This document shows, piece after piece, positions 1 through 6,523 of a DNA stretch of 6,675 nt (positions are counted from its first letter, which is position 1; the number at the start of each line of letters is the position of its first letter). The notes beneath the pieces were generated by a model, which saw nothing but the letters and a program-made list of their open reading frames with translations, was not told where the DNA came from and did no database searches. Location: contig JAGPVK010000191.1 of NCBI GenBank assembly GCA_018067055.1, positions 1 through 6,675 of the forward strand. The letters are read 5' to 3'. Source of the stretch: Sphingomonadales bacterium (GTDB lineage: Bacteria > Pseudomonadota > Alphaproteobacteria > Sphingomonadales > Sphingomonadaceae). A program made the position numbers and the translations under genes.

Positions 1-716
1 ACAATTTCAACGAGAGCTACCATGTCCCCTTCGTCCATCCACAGACAAAATTCGTAATGGAATATTCCCACCACCATTGCCAGTTCGATCTCTATCCACA
101 GGGGCATGCACATATGATCATGCCCGGCGCCGGGCCGACCAAGACCTTGCGCGGTGGCGAGAAGGAAACGCTGGAACAGCTTTCCGAAGAGCTCGAATTT
201 TGGGGGCTTGATCCGGACGATTTCCGCAAGGGCAAAACCGGCGAAATCCGGATGGCCCTGCAGAAAGCGAAGCGGGAACTGGGAGCGGAAAAGGGCTTCG
301 ACTTTTCCAAATATCAGGATTCCCAGCTGACCGATCACTGGCATTATACGATCTTCCCGAACCTGTCGTTCAGCCTCAAGCCCGATGGCAATATCTGGCT
401 GCGCGCGCGGCCGCACGAAACCGATCCGCAGAAATGCTATTTTGACATGTGGTATATGACCCTGTTCCCCGAGGGCACCGACCGCTATTATTCGCAGAGC
501 ATGGCCGAGTGGGTCGATGTCTCGGTGCCCGCTCCGCATGTCCAGGGCAAGGTCGGCGAAGTTTCCATGGGCCCCGGAATCGATCAGGATGTCGAGGTTT
601 GGGAAGTGCAGCAGCGCGGCCTGAATTCGCGCGGCTACAAACGGGATTATCTCGCCTGGCAGGAACGCCGCTTGCGCTTTTTCCACGAGAATCTGGAAAG
701 CTGGATGGCGCGCTAA
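1..716 (+). CDS. Rieske-type aromatic-ring-hydroxylating oxygenase, alpha subunit, C-terminal part (5' end outside window)
   Basis: The reading frame is open from base 3 to the TAA at 714-716, giving 237 visible residues; the Rieske [2Fe-2S] domain and the start lie beyond the left edge. The visible part opens with NFNESYHVPFVHP, the catalytic-domain signature of these enzymes: the two histidines (visible residues 7 and 12, H-x4-H) are the expected mononuclear iron ligands, and Asp148 in CYFDMW is a good candidate for the third, carboxylate ligand. The family uses NAD(P)H-derived electrons and O2 to hydroxylate aromatic or other hydrophobic substrates in the cytoplasm. A charged, helix-like stretch (about residues 50-100) lies between the ligands, and a His-rich segment (HHH, then HAH) follows the signature. 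The internal ATG at 57 is not the start, because it falls inside the conserved domain. No reductase or ferredoxin gene is visible. Family is confident; substrate is unknown. Confidence 0.9.
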   Translation, partial: NFNESYHVPFVHPQTKFVMEYSHHHCQFDLYPQGHAHMIMPGAGPTKTLRGGEKETLEQLSEELEFWGLDPDDFRKGKTGEIRMALQKAKRELGAEKGFDFSKYQDSQLTDHWHYTIFPNLSFSLKPDGNIWLRARPHETDPQKCYFDMWYMTLFPEGTDRYYSQSMAEWVDVSVPAPHVQGKVGEVSMGPGIDQDVEVWEVQQRGLNSRGYKRDYLAWQERRLRFFHENLESWMAR

Positions 717-737
717 TCCGTTATTGGTGATATCGCT

Positions 738-762
738 CCAGCACCGGAATTGTCGGCGCTGG
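738..762 (+). terminator. Imperfect hairpin downstream of the oxygenase gene, possible terminator
   Basis: Arms CCAGC (738-742) and GCTGG (758-762) pair, followed inside by one mismatch and a CCG/CGG pairing around a 7-base loop. It begins 21 bases after the oxygenase stop codon, a usual place for a terminator. No T-run follows, so it is not a classical intrinsic terminator; it may only protect the mRNA 3' end. Confidence 0.3.
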
Positions 763-772
763 TACAGAACCG

Positions 773-802
773 ATATGCGCATATAGCCGTCAATGCTATA
801 TG
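773..802. repeat. Overlapping palindromes between convergent genes
   Basis: A perfect 12-bp palindrome, ATATGCGCATAT (773-784), overlaps a perfect 8-bp inverted repeat, CATATAGC (780-787) and GCTATATG (795-802), separated by 7 bases. The two structures share bases 780-784, so they cannot form fully at once. The site lies between the 3' ends of the oxygenase and tetR-type genes. It could act as a bidirectional 3'-end structure or bind a dimeric protein; neither is shown by the sequence, and no T-run follows. Confidence 0.45.
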
Positions 803-872
803 TGGCCGATGCCCCACGACTTGGTTGAAACATCAGGTTGATCGCTTCCGCGCGAAAGCGTCACTCCCCCAA

Positions 873-893
873 TCTCGATAGAATATAGCGAGA
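873..893 (-). terminator. Hairpin just downstream of the TetR-family gene, possible terminator
   Basis: TCTCG (873-877) pairs with CGAGA (889-893), and an inner ATA/TAT pairing can extend the stem across a small bulge. It starts 9 bases beyond the TetR stop codon on the minus strand. A G-run rather than a T-run follows in that direction, so intrinsic termination is doubtful. A second small stem, CGCTT (843-847) with AAGCG (856-860), lies further downstream. Confidence 0.25.
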
Positions 894-902
894 CGACCGG
901 GA

Positions 903-1535
903 TCAGCCCGGCCCCTTGTCCGCCGTGATTCCCCTGGCCAATATGCCATTGGCAATCTCGGCAATCTCGGCCGCGGATTTTTCTTCGGACCAGATGCCGT
1001 AGCGTAGGCCAAGGAAAACATTCATGCCCATGATCGCCCAGGCTTCAATCTCACCGATGTCCGACCGCAGTTCCCCGGCCTTTGCTCCCTCGGCGAGTCG
1101 CTCCTCGATGCGCTGTGCTGCATGTTCATAATGCTCACGATAACTTTGCGGATCAATGAACTCAGCTTCGTCGATGATTCGATAGATTTCTTGATGGTCG
1201 CGAGCAAATTCCAGGAAAGTATGCAGCACTGATCGCTCCGCATCTATCGCAGATTGTTTGGGCGCGAGCGCGAGCGCCGCACGCTCTTTGACCATATTGC
1301 TCAATTCCTTGACCAGCGCGCTGAACAGCTCGTCCTTCGAATCGAAATAGGTGTAGAAGCTGCCAAGCGCGGTCCCGGCGCGCTGGGTGATTCCGGTGAT
1401 AGAGGCTTCGTGAAAGCCCTTCTCGCCAAATTCCAGCGCTGCTGCATCGAGCAATTTGCGTTTGGTCTTCAGACCGCGCGCGGTGCGCGGATGTTTGCCG
1501 TTAGACTCGGTATGTTCGGTATAATCAGTGGCCAT
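903..1535 (-). CDS. TetR-family transcriptional repressor
   Basis: The protein is 210 residues from the ATG at 1535, a normal length for TetR repressors. The N-terminal DNA-binding domain covers about residues 21-75: a first helix (KRKLLDAAALEFGEKGF), then the helix-turn-helix (ASITGITQRAG) and the family hallmark SFYTYFDSKDELF. The C-terminal, mostly helical half would dimerise and bind a ligand; it is variable and does not reveal the ligand. A TTG at 1571 would add 12 residues, but these are not family-like and that codon lies where the gene's own promoter would be, so the ATG is preferred; neither start has a strong Shine-Dalgarno sequence. The gene is divergent from the receptor operon and shares a 124-base control region containing a 23-bp palindrome, which suggests that it represses that operon and itself. 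Confidence 0.92.
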   Translation of the reverse strand: MATDYTEHTESNGKHPRTARGLKTKRKLLDAAALEFGEKGFHEASITGITQRAGTALGSFYTYFDSKDELFSALVKELSNMVKERAALALAPKQSAIDAERSVLHTFLEFARDHQEIYRIIDEAEFIDPQSYREHYEHAAQRIEERLAEGAKAGELRSDIGEIEAWAIMGMNVFLGLRYGIWSEEKSAAEIAEIANGILARGITADKGPG

Positions 1536-1572
1536 AATGTCACGGCTAACCGCATTCTCCCGGATATGCAAA

Positions 1573-1603
1573 TTTCTAAGTTGAAGTTTGATTCATGTTT
1601 CAA
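1573..1603 (-). promoter_or_regulatory. Tentative promoter of the TetR-family gene
   Basis: On the minus strand TTGAAA (1603-1598) resembles a -35 box and TAGAAA (1578-1573) a -10 box, but the 19-base spacing is longer than ideal. If used, transcription would begin near 1566, downstream of the alternative TTG start at 1571, which favours translation from the ATG at 1535. The whole element overlaps the palindromic operator, as expected for autoregulation. Weak call based on consensus likeness only. Confidence 0.35.
1581..1603. promoter_or_regulatory. 23-bp palindromic operator, likely TetR-family binding site
   Basis: The left arm is TTGAA, three unpaired bases, TGA; a single central T at 1592; then TCA, three unpaired bases, TTCAA. 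Sixteen of 22 off-centre positions are symmetric. Length and symmetry fit a site for a TetR dimer or pair of dimers. It lies between the divergent tetR-type and receptor genes and fills the gap between the -35 and -10 boxes of the receptor promoter, so a bound repressor would block RNA polymerase. Confidence 0.65.
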
Positions 1604-1609
1604 TATAGG
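1581..1609 (+). promoter_or_regulatory. Sigma70-type promoter of the receptor-hydrolase-MFS operon
   Basis: TTGAAG (1581-1586) and TATAGG (1604-1609) each match four of six consensus positions and are separated by the ideal 17 bases. The predicted start is near 1616, leaving a leader of about 44 bases before the ATG at 1660. The -35 box is the first part of the palindrome's left arm, and the -10 box starts directly after the palindrome. Confidence 0.55.
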
Positions 1610-1620
1610 ACCCTCCACGA

Positions 1621-1635
1621 CCTGGAAATGCCAGG
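1621..1635 (+). other. Small 5'-leader hairpin in the receptor mRNA
   Basis: CCTGG (1621-1625) and CCAGG (1631-1635) form a perfect 5-bp stem with a 5-base loop. With a start near 1616 it would sit at the 5' end of the transcript, leaving the ribosome binding site free. It could stabilise the mRNA; it is too small and simple to call a riboswitch. Confidence 0.3.
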
Positions 1636-1644
1636 CACAAATTC

Positions 1645-1651
1645 AAGGAGG
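1645..1651 (+). promoter_or_regulatory. Strong ribosome binding site of the TonB-dependent receptor
   Basis: AAGGAGG lies 8 bases before the ATG at 1660. This near-perfect Shine-Dalgarno sequence fixes the start codon and predicts high expression. It is far stronger than the sites before the two downstream genes. Confidence 0.85.
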
Positions 1652-1659
1652 ATGCTTTC

Positions 1660-4008
1660 ATGAAATTCCAGCACACCGTCAGCTATGCAGCGATCATCAC
1701 CGGTCTTGCCAGCGGCCTAATCGCTCCAGCCACCGTCAATGCCCAGACTAGCGAGTCGGCCAATGAAGGCTCCGATGACGGCGTCATCATCGTCACCGCC
1801 CGGCGTCGCGAAGAACGGCAGATCGATGTTCCGATTGCGATCACCTCTTTCTCGGCGGAAAAACTGACGCAGCAGGGCTCGCTCGATATTACCGATATCG
1901 GTCAGACCACGCCGAACACCACATTGGAAGCATCTCGTGGTACCAACTCGACCCTGTCCGCCTTCATTCGCGGCATTGGCCAGCAGGATCCGGTTTCGGG
2001 TTTTGAGCAGGGCGTCGGCATCTATCTCGACGATGTCTATCTCAACCGGCCGCAAGCCGCAGTTCTCGATATCTATGATGTCGAACGGATCGAGGTGCTC
2101 CGCGGTCCACAGGGGACGCTTTATGGTCGCAACACTATCGGTGGTGCCGTCAAATATGTAACAAAACGTCTGCCGCAGGATCCTTCGTTCAAGGCGCGGG
2201 CAACTTATGGTACTTATGATCAGGCCGAAGCGGTGATCACCGCCAGCCTGCCGATATCCGACATTATCCGGGTTGGCGCGTCGGGTGCGCGGCTGTCGCG
2301 TGGCGGCTTCGGAACCAATCTGACCAATGGTCTTGAAAATTACAACAAGGACATCTGGGCCGGTCGCGGTACGCTTGAATTTGGCGGCTATGGCGAACCC
2401 GTTCTGGTCCGGATATCCGGTGACTATACAAAAGACAAAAGCAACCCCCGTGGCGGTCATCGCCTGATTCCGGGCGCTGTTTCCGGCGCGCCGGTGCTAG
2501 CCAATGTGTTCGACACCCGCGGCGGTCTCAATGACCCGGTCCAGGATATCGAAGCTTACGGCCTGGCGATGAACATCACTGCCAATCTGAGCGATAACGT
2601 TACCTTCCGGTCGATCAGCGCCTGGCGCAAGGACGACACGGCTACGCCGATTGATTTTGACGCGCTGCCGGCGGTCGATCTCGACGTTCCCGGCCTGTAT
2701 CGGAACGAACAGATCAGCCAGGAATTCCAGCTGCTTTACGAGGGCGACAAGCTCAACGGACTGGTTGGCTTCTACTATCTGGATGCCAAAGCCGACACAT
2801 TGTTCGATGTCCGCCTGTTTACCACTTTTGCCGGCCTGACCGCCTTTACCGAAGCCGATGTCGACACCGAAACCTATGCGGTTTTTGCCGACTTCACCTA
2901 TGATTTCACCGAACAGCTGAGCCTCTCGGTTGGCGGTCGCTATACATGGGACGAGCGCACGGCCAGCATTTTGCGGCAAAATTATCTTGGCGGTGGCTCC
3001 CCGACATTTGGCGGCGCCGGCATTCCGTTTGGCGGACCCAGCACCGATTTCCAGGGCACCGCGAAATTCAAGAAATTCACCCCTCGCGCTTCGTTGAGCT
3101 TCAAGCCGACGCCTGATCATAACGTCTATGCAAGCTTTTCGCAGGGCTTCAAGGGCGGCGGTTTTGATCCGCGCGGGGTTGGCGTGAATGCGCCAACCAC
3201 CAACGCCAGCGGTATCCCGAGCGATAGCGAAGTAGCCGCCTTCCTCAGTTTCCGTCCGGAATCGGTCGACAGCTATGAAGTTGGCTACAAGGGCAGCCTG
3301 CTCGACGGTGCCCTGAATGTCGCGCTCGCTGGCTTCTATACCGACTATAAAGATGTCCAGATCCCGGGTTCGGTAGCCTGTACCGTCGGCGGCCTCCCTT
3401 CATTCTGTGGCGTGATCAACAACGCAGGCAAGGCGACCCTGAAAGGCCTTGAGCTTGAAGCGGATGCGCGGCTTGGCCAGAATCTGGTCGCCAGTGGCGA
3501 CCGGCTGACGCTGTCCGGTTCGCTGGGTTATATTGACGCAAAATATGATAAATATATCACCAATATCGGCGGCGTCCCGACCGATGTTGCGCAGTTCCGC
3601 TCGGTTCAGAATACACCGGAATGGACCGCCAGCGGTACATTCGCTTATTCTACGCCGGTGGGAGAAGGCGACCTGTTTTTCGGAACAACCCTGTCTTATC
3701 GCAGCAAGGTCAATCAGTTTGAAATCGCCAATCCCTATATCGACCAGAAGGGCTTTGCCCTGTGGGATGCCAATCTCGTCTACAATGCACCAGACAAGCG
3801 CTGGAGCATCGGTCTGCACGGCAAGAACCTGACCAACAAGAAATACAAGACATCGGGCTATACCTTTGTTGCGGCCAATCCGACCACTGGCGAAATCATA
3901 ACGGGAGCCAACGGCCAGCCGATCCCGACGCTGGGACCCGAAGGCACGCTGACCGCATTTTACGGAAATCCGCGTCAGGTCTTTATCACTGCCGGGGTGA
4001 GATTCTGA
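1660..4008 (+). CDS. TonB-dependent outer-membrane receptor
   Basis: The protein has 782 residues, usual for this family. Residues 1-28 form a signal peptide with a hydrophobic core, ending VNA before QT. A TonB box, VIIVTARR, follows at about 42-49. The plug domain spans roughly 51-170 and carries SAFIRGIGQQ, VGIYLDDVYLNR and the sphingomonad-type signature RGPQGTLYGRNTIGG (148-162). The rest is a beta-barrel with alternating strands and Gly/Asn/Asp-rich loops, ending in the outer-membrane Phe (AGVRF). Such receptors use TonB-ExbB-ExbD energy to import scarce or bulky molecules: siderophores, but in sphingomonads often carbohydrates, aromatics or other carbon sources. It heads an operon with a hydrolase (17-base gap) and an MFS carrier, and no iron-related gene is visible, so a catabolic substrate is more likely than a siderophore. 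Substrate is unknown. Confidence 0.95.
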   Translation: MKFQHTVSYAAIITGLASGLIAPATVNAQTSESANEGSDDGVIIVTARRREERQIDVPIAITSFSAEKLTQQGSLDITDIGQTTPNTTLEASRGTNSTLSAFIRGIGQQDPVSGFEQGVGIYLDDVYLNRPQAAVLDIYDVERIEVLRGPQGTLYGRNTIGGAVKYVTKRLPQDPSFKARATYGTYDQAEAVITASLPISDIIRVGASGARLSRGGFGTNLTNGLENYNKDIWAGRGTLEFGGYGEPVLVRISGDYTKDKSNPRGGHRLIPGAVSGAPVLANVFDTRGGLNDPVQDIEAYGLAMNITANLSDNVTFRSISAWRKDDTATPIDFDALPAVDLDVPGLYRNEQISQEFQLLYEGDKLNGLVGFYYLDAKADTLFDVRLFTTFAGLTAFTEADVDTETYAVFADFTYDFTEQLSLSVGGRYTWDERTASILRQNYLGGGSPTFGGAGIPFGGPSTDFQGTAKFKKFTPRASLSFKPTPDHNVYASFSQGFKGGGFDPRGVGVNAPTTNASGIPSDSEVAAFLSFRPESVDSYEVGYKGSLLDGALNVALAGFYTDYKDVQIPGSVACTVGGLPSFCGVINNAGKATLKGLELEADARLGQNLVASGDRLTLSGSLGYIDAKYDKYITNIGGVPTDVAQFRSVQNTPEWTASGTFAYSTPVGEGDLFFGTTLSYRSKVNQFEIANPYIDQKGFALWDANLVYNAPDKRWSIGLHGKNLTNKKYKTSGYTFVAANPTTGEIITGANGQPIPTLGPEGTLTAFYGNPRQVFITAGVRF

Positions 4009-4025
4009 ACGACATCTAGGCAAAT

Positions 4026-4889
4026 ATGATGAGATATGCCGACCATGTCTACCGCAGTGCGGATGACCGGCTCGACCTATATGCCCGCATCTATGATGCG
4101 GAGGGACCGCCGCTGTTGCTGATGCACGGACTGACCCGGAACAGCGCCGATTTTGAAGCGCTGGCCAGCCATCTGGCTGGCAAATATAAACTGATTGTCC
4201 CCGACCAGCGCGGTCGGGGACGGTCTGACCACGATCCCGATCCACAAAATTATACGCCCGCCATCTATGTCGATGACATGTTCGCGCTGGTCGACGGATT
4301 GCAGCTCGGCACCGTCGGGATGATCGGCACATCAATGGGCGGGCTGATGGCGATGATGATGGCGGCTATCGCTCCAGAGCGGTTTGACAGCCTGATATTG
4401 AACGATATCGGTCCGGCGGTCGAAGCGTCTGGACTGGCCCGGATCCAAGGCTATGTCGGCCAGCTTGCACCGTTCGACAGCTGGCAGCAGGCGGCTGATC
4501 ATTGTCAGTCCGTACATGGTGACATCATGATTGGATATGATGCACAGGATTGGCTGGCCTTCGCCCGCCATGTCTGCAAGGAAACGGCCGATGGAAAAAT
4601 ATGTTTCGCTTATGATCCGGCGATTTCGGAAGGCCTTTCGGGAAGCGATCAAACCGTCGTTCCTCCCGATCTCTGGGCAATATGGGACCAGCTGTCCGCT
4701 ATACCGACGCTGGTCATTCGCGGCGCGTTGTCGGACATTCTTTCTCCTGCGACAATTGTAGAAATGCAGAGCCGTCATCCGGACCAATTCAGCGCCGTGG
4801 AAATAGCCGGTCGCGGCCACACCCCGATGCTGGACGAAGCCGATGCGCTGGCCGCCATCGATCAATTTTATGCGAATATGGGAAAATAG
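4026..4889 (+). CDS. Alpha/beta-fold hydrolase
   Basis: This 287-residue protein has the full layout of an alpha/beta hydrolase: the oxyanion-hole HG (LLLMHGLTRN, about 30-39), the DQRGRGRSD turn (60-68), the nucleophile elbow GTSMGG with Ser103, an acid in RGALSDIL (Asp237) and the base in GRGHTPML (His265). The lid region lies at about 130-215. Members cleave esters, lactones, carbon-carbon bonds of ring-cleavage products or epoxides; a Ser nucleophile argues against epoxide or haloalkane hydrolysis. No signal peptide is visible, so it should act in the cytoplasm. The start is the first of two adjacent ATGs (4026 or 4029); only a weak AGG precedes it, so translation probably depends partly on ribosomes leaving the receptor gene 17 bases upstream. 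It probably processes the compound imported by its operon partners. The exact reaction cannot be told. Confidence 0.92.
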   Translation: MMRYADHVYRSADDRLDLYARIYDAEGPPLLLMHGLTRNSADFEALASHLAGKYKLIVPDQRGRGRSDHDPDPQNYTPAIYVDDMFALVDGLQLGTVGMIGTSMGGLMAMMMAAIAPERFDSLILNDIGPAVEASGLARIQGYVGQLAPFDSWQQAADHCQSVHGDIMIGYDAQDWLAFARHVCKETADGKICFAYDPAISEGLSGSDQTVVPPDLWAIWDQLSAIPTLVIRGALSDILSPATIVEMQSRHPDQFSAVEIAGRGHTPMLDEADALAAIDQFYANMGK

Positions 4890-6164
4890 ATGGCTGGCGA
4901 GCAGAGCATCAAAAGCCGGGTGACCTCGCCCAACATTGCGCTGGCGATGCTGCTGCTCGTCTATATTTTCAATTTCGTCGACCGCCAGATATTGGCGATA
5001 CTGGCGGGTCCGATCCAGGCCGATCTCGGGCTGAGCGATACCCAGATGGGGCTGCTCGGCGGCATTGCGTTCGCATTGCTCTATTCGACGCTGGCGGTAC
5101 CGCTGGCCTGGGTTGCCGACAAGACCAACCGCAGTTGGGTGATCACGATTTCGCTGGCGGTCTGGAGCGGGTTCACCGCGATCACCGGCCTCGCGCAAGG
5201 CTTCTGGTCGATCTTTCTGGCGCGACTGGGCGTCGGTATCGGTGAGGCTGGCGGGGTCGCGCCATCCTATGCGGTGATCGCCGACCATTTCCCGAGCGAG
5301 AAACGCGCCCGGGCGCTGGCCATCTATTCTCTCGGCATACCATTGGGCTCGGCGACCGGCGTGGTCGCCGGTGGCTATATTGCCGCCACGGTGGACTGGC
5401 GCCTGGCCTTTTTTGTCGTCGGGCTTTCCGGTCTGATCATCGCGCCATTCTTCAAATATTTCGTGCGTGACAAGATCAAGGAACCGGCGCCAGCCGGTCA
5501 AACAGTTGCGCCTTACAGCTTCAAGGGCACCGTATTGCTTCTGGCAAAAAAGCGGGCCTTCTGGTTTCTCGCTTTTGGCGCTGCATCCAGTTCTATGCTC
5601 GGCTATGGCATTGCCTTCTGGCTGCCCAGCCTGTTGCAGCGCAGCTTTGGCCTGAGCCTGATCGAAACCTCGCTGTTCTTCGGCGCGATCCTGCTGATCG
5701 GCGGGGTTGCCGGAGTGCTCGGCGGCGGCATCATCGGCGACCGGCTGGGCAAGAACAATAAAGCGGCCTACGGACTGGTGCCAGCGGCGGCCTTTCTGCT
5801 GGCGGTGCCGCTGTTCGCCGCCGGTATCATGAGCGGCTCTGCAACCGTTGCCTTCATCCTGTTCCTGATTCCGCAAGCGCTGGCCTATTTCTGGCTCGGC
5901 CCGGTGCTGTCCGCCGTCCAGCATCTGGTGCCCGCGGATTCCCGCGCCACCGCCTCGGCTTTGTTCCTGCTGATCAACAATCTGATCGGCATCGGCGGCG
6001 GGATATTCTTCCTCGGCGCGCTGTCCGACAGTCTCACACCGATCTACGGCGAAGACGGGCTGCGCTACTCGATGTTATATTCGCTGACCTTCTACGTCAT
6101 CGCAGCTGCGCTGATGGCGCTGGCGGCGAAGCCGCTCCGCAGCGAATGGATCGAGGAAGGCTGA
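4890..6164 (+). CDS. Major facilitator superfamily transporter, spinster-like
   Basis: The 424-residue protein has about 12 hydrophobic helices in two halves joined by a polar loop near residues 190-215. NFVDRQ in helix 1 (28-33) and the GIGEAGGVAPSYAVIADHFP stretch (116-135) are typical of spinster-like carriers. A degenerate motif A (WVADKTNR, 74-81) and a clearer copy in the second half (GGGIIGDRLGK, 278-288) are visible. These proteins move small organic molecules across the inner membrane by secondary transport; in bacteria many sit in catabolic clusters. The ATG follows the hydrolase TAG directly, with no spacer and only a weak GGGA upstream, indicating translational coupling. With the receptor, it gives the operon one transporter for each membrane. 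Direction (uptake or product export) cannot be read from sequence; the operon context favours uptake. Confidence 0.93.
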   Translation: MAGEQSIKSRVTSPNIALAMLLLVYIFNFVDRQILAILAGPIQADLGLSDTQMGLLGGIAFALLYSTLAVPLAWVADKTNRSWVITISLAVWSGFTAITGLAQGFWSIFLARLGVGIGEAGGVAPSYAVIADHFPSEKRARALAIYSLGIPLGSATGVVAGGYIAATVDWRLAFFVVGLSGLIIAPFFKYFVRDKIKEPAPAGQTVAPYSFKGTVLLLAKKRAFWFLAFGAASSSMLGYGIAFWLPSLLQRSFGLSLIETSLFFGAILLIGGVAGVLGGGIIGDRLGKNNKAAYGLVPAAAFLLAVPLFAAGIMSGSATVAFILFLIPQALAYFWLGPVLSAVQHLVPADSRATASALFLLINNLIGIGGGIFFLGALSDSLTPIYGEDGLRYSMLYSLTFYVIAAALMALAAKPLRSEWIEEG

Positions 6165-6166
6165 AA

Positions 6167-6514
6167 TCAGCTGTCCGGCACAGCGTAACAGTCGCGGTAA
6201 TAGGTCAGCTTGCCATTCGCGACCTGGTACAGGCCAACCCCCTCGATATCGCCATCCGGACGTTTCCACAGCCAGCGTGACCAGGCGACCTTTTCATCGC
6301 CGGCGATTTCCAGCACTTCAAAATGCATCTTCTTGTCGGCCAGTTCTCTTGTCAGATGGTGCAGCAGAGCAGAGATCGCCTCAATGCCTTCAACCCGGCC
6401 GATCGCCGGATCTTCGAATATCGCATCATCGGCGAACAGCGGGATCAGCTTGCTATAGTCATTGTCGTTCTGGATATCCCAGAACCGCTCGATCAGTTTC
6501 CTTGCCTGTGCCAT
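6167..6514 (-). CDS. SnoaL/NTF2-like small protein (ketosteroid-isomerase-like fold)
   Basis: The protein has 115 residues, the usual size for a single NTF2-like domain. It starts with an amphipathic helix (RKLIERFWDIQNDND), followed by the classic LIPLFADDAIFEDPAIGRVEGIEAI segment (about 23-47) and then beta strands ending YYRDCYAVPDS. This cone-shaped fold includes ketosteroid isomerases, SnoaL-type polyketide cyclases, limonene-epoxide hydrolases and many catalytically uncharacterised proteins; the visible residues do not single out one activity. The ATG is preceded by GAGGG (6525-6521) at a 6-base spacing, a good ribosome binding site. It follows the partial gene on its right by 9 bases, so the two are likely co-transcribed. 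It converges on the MFS gene with 2 bases between stop codons. Fold is confident; function is open. Confidence 0.85.
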   Translation of the reverse strand: MAQARKLIERFWDIQNDNDYSKLIPLFADDAIFEDPAIGRVEGIEAISALLHHLTRELADKKMHFEVLEIAGDEKVAWSRWLWKRPDGDIEGVGLYQVANGKLTYYRDCYAVPDS

Positions 6515-6523
6515 TTCTGTCCC

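Noticed and set aside
57..59. ATG at 57 as the start of the oxygenase gene
   Set aside because: The frame continues upstream to the window edge with the conserved iron-ligand motif, so the ATG is internal and the gene is cut by the left edge.
952..969. Tandem 9-base repeat (GCAATCTCG twice) in the TetR gene
   Set aside because: It is in frame, encodes a short AEIAEIA helix segment and has only two copies; no sign of a functional repeat.
1536..1571. TTG at 1571 as an upstream start for the TetR-family protein
   Set aside because: The added 12 residues are not family-like, no clear ribosome binding site precedes it, and it lies upstream of the predicted transcription start.
1254..1751. A plus-strand frame crossing the TetR gene, the divergent promoter and the receptor start
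   Set aside because: It is antisense to the TetR helix-turn-helix region and out of frame with the receptor signal peptide, and has no domain-like sequence.
3400..4335. A 311-codon minus-strand open frame antisense to the receptor and hydrolase genes
   Set aside because: It overlaps the receptor barrel and the hydrolase start, and its product is Arg/Cys/His-rich with no recognisable domain; it is a shadow frame.
4332..5924. A 530-codon open frame on the minus strand, antisense to the hydrolase and MFS genes
   Set aside because: It spans two well-supported genes and their junction. Its translation is rich in Arg, Gln, Asp, Glu and His without any family motif or hydrophobic core pattern, typical of the antisense frame of GC-rich coding DNA.
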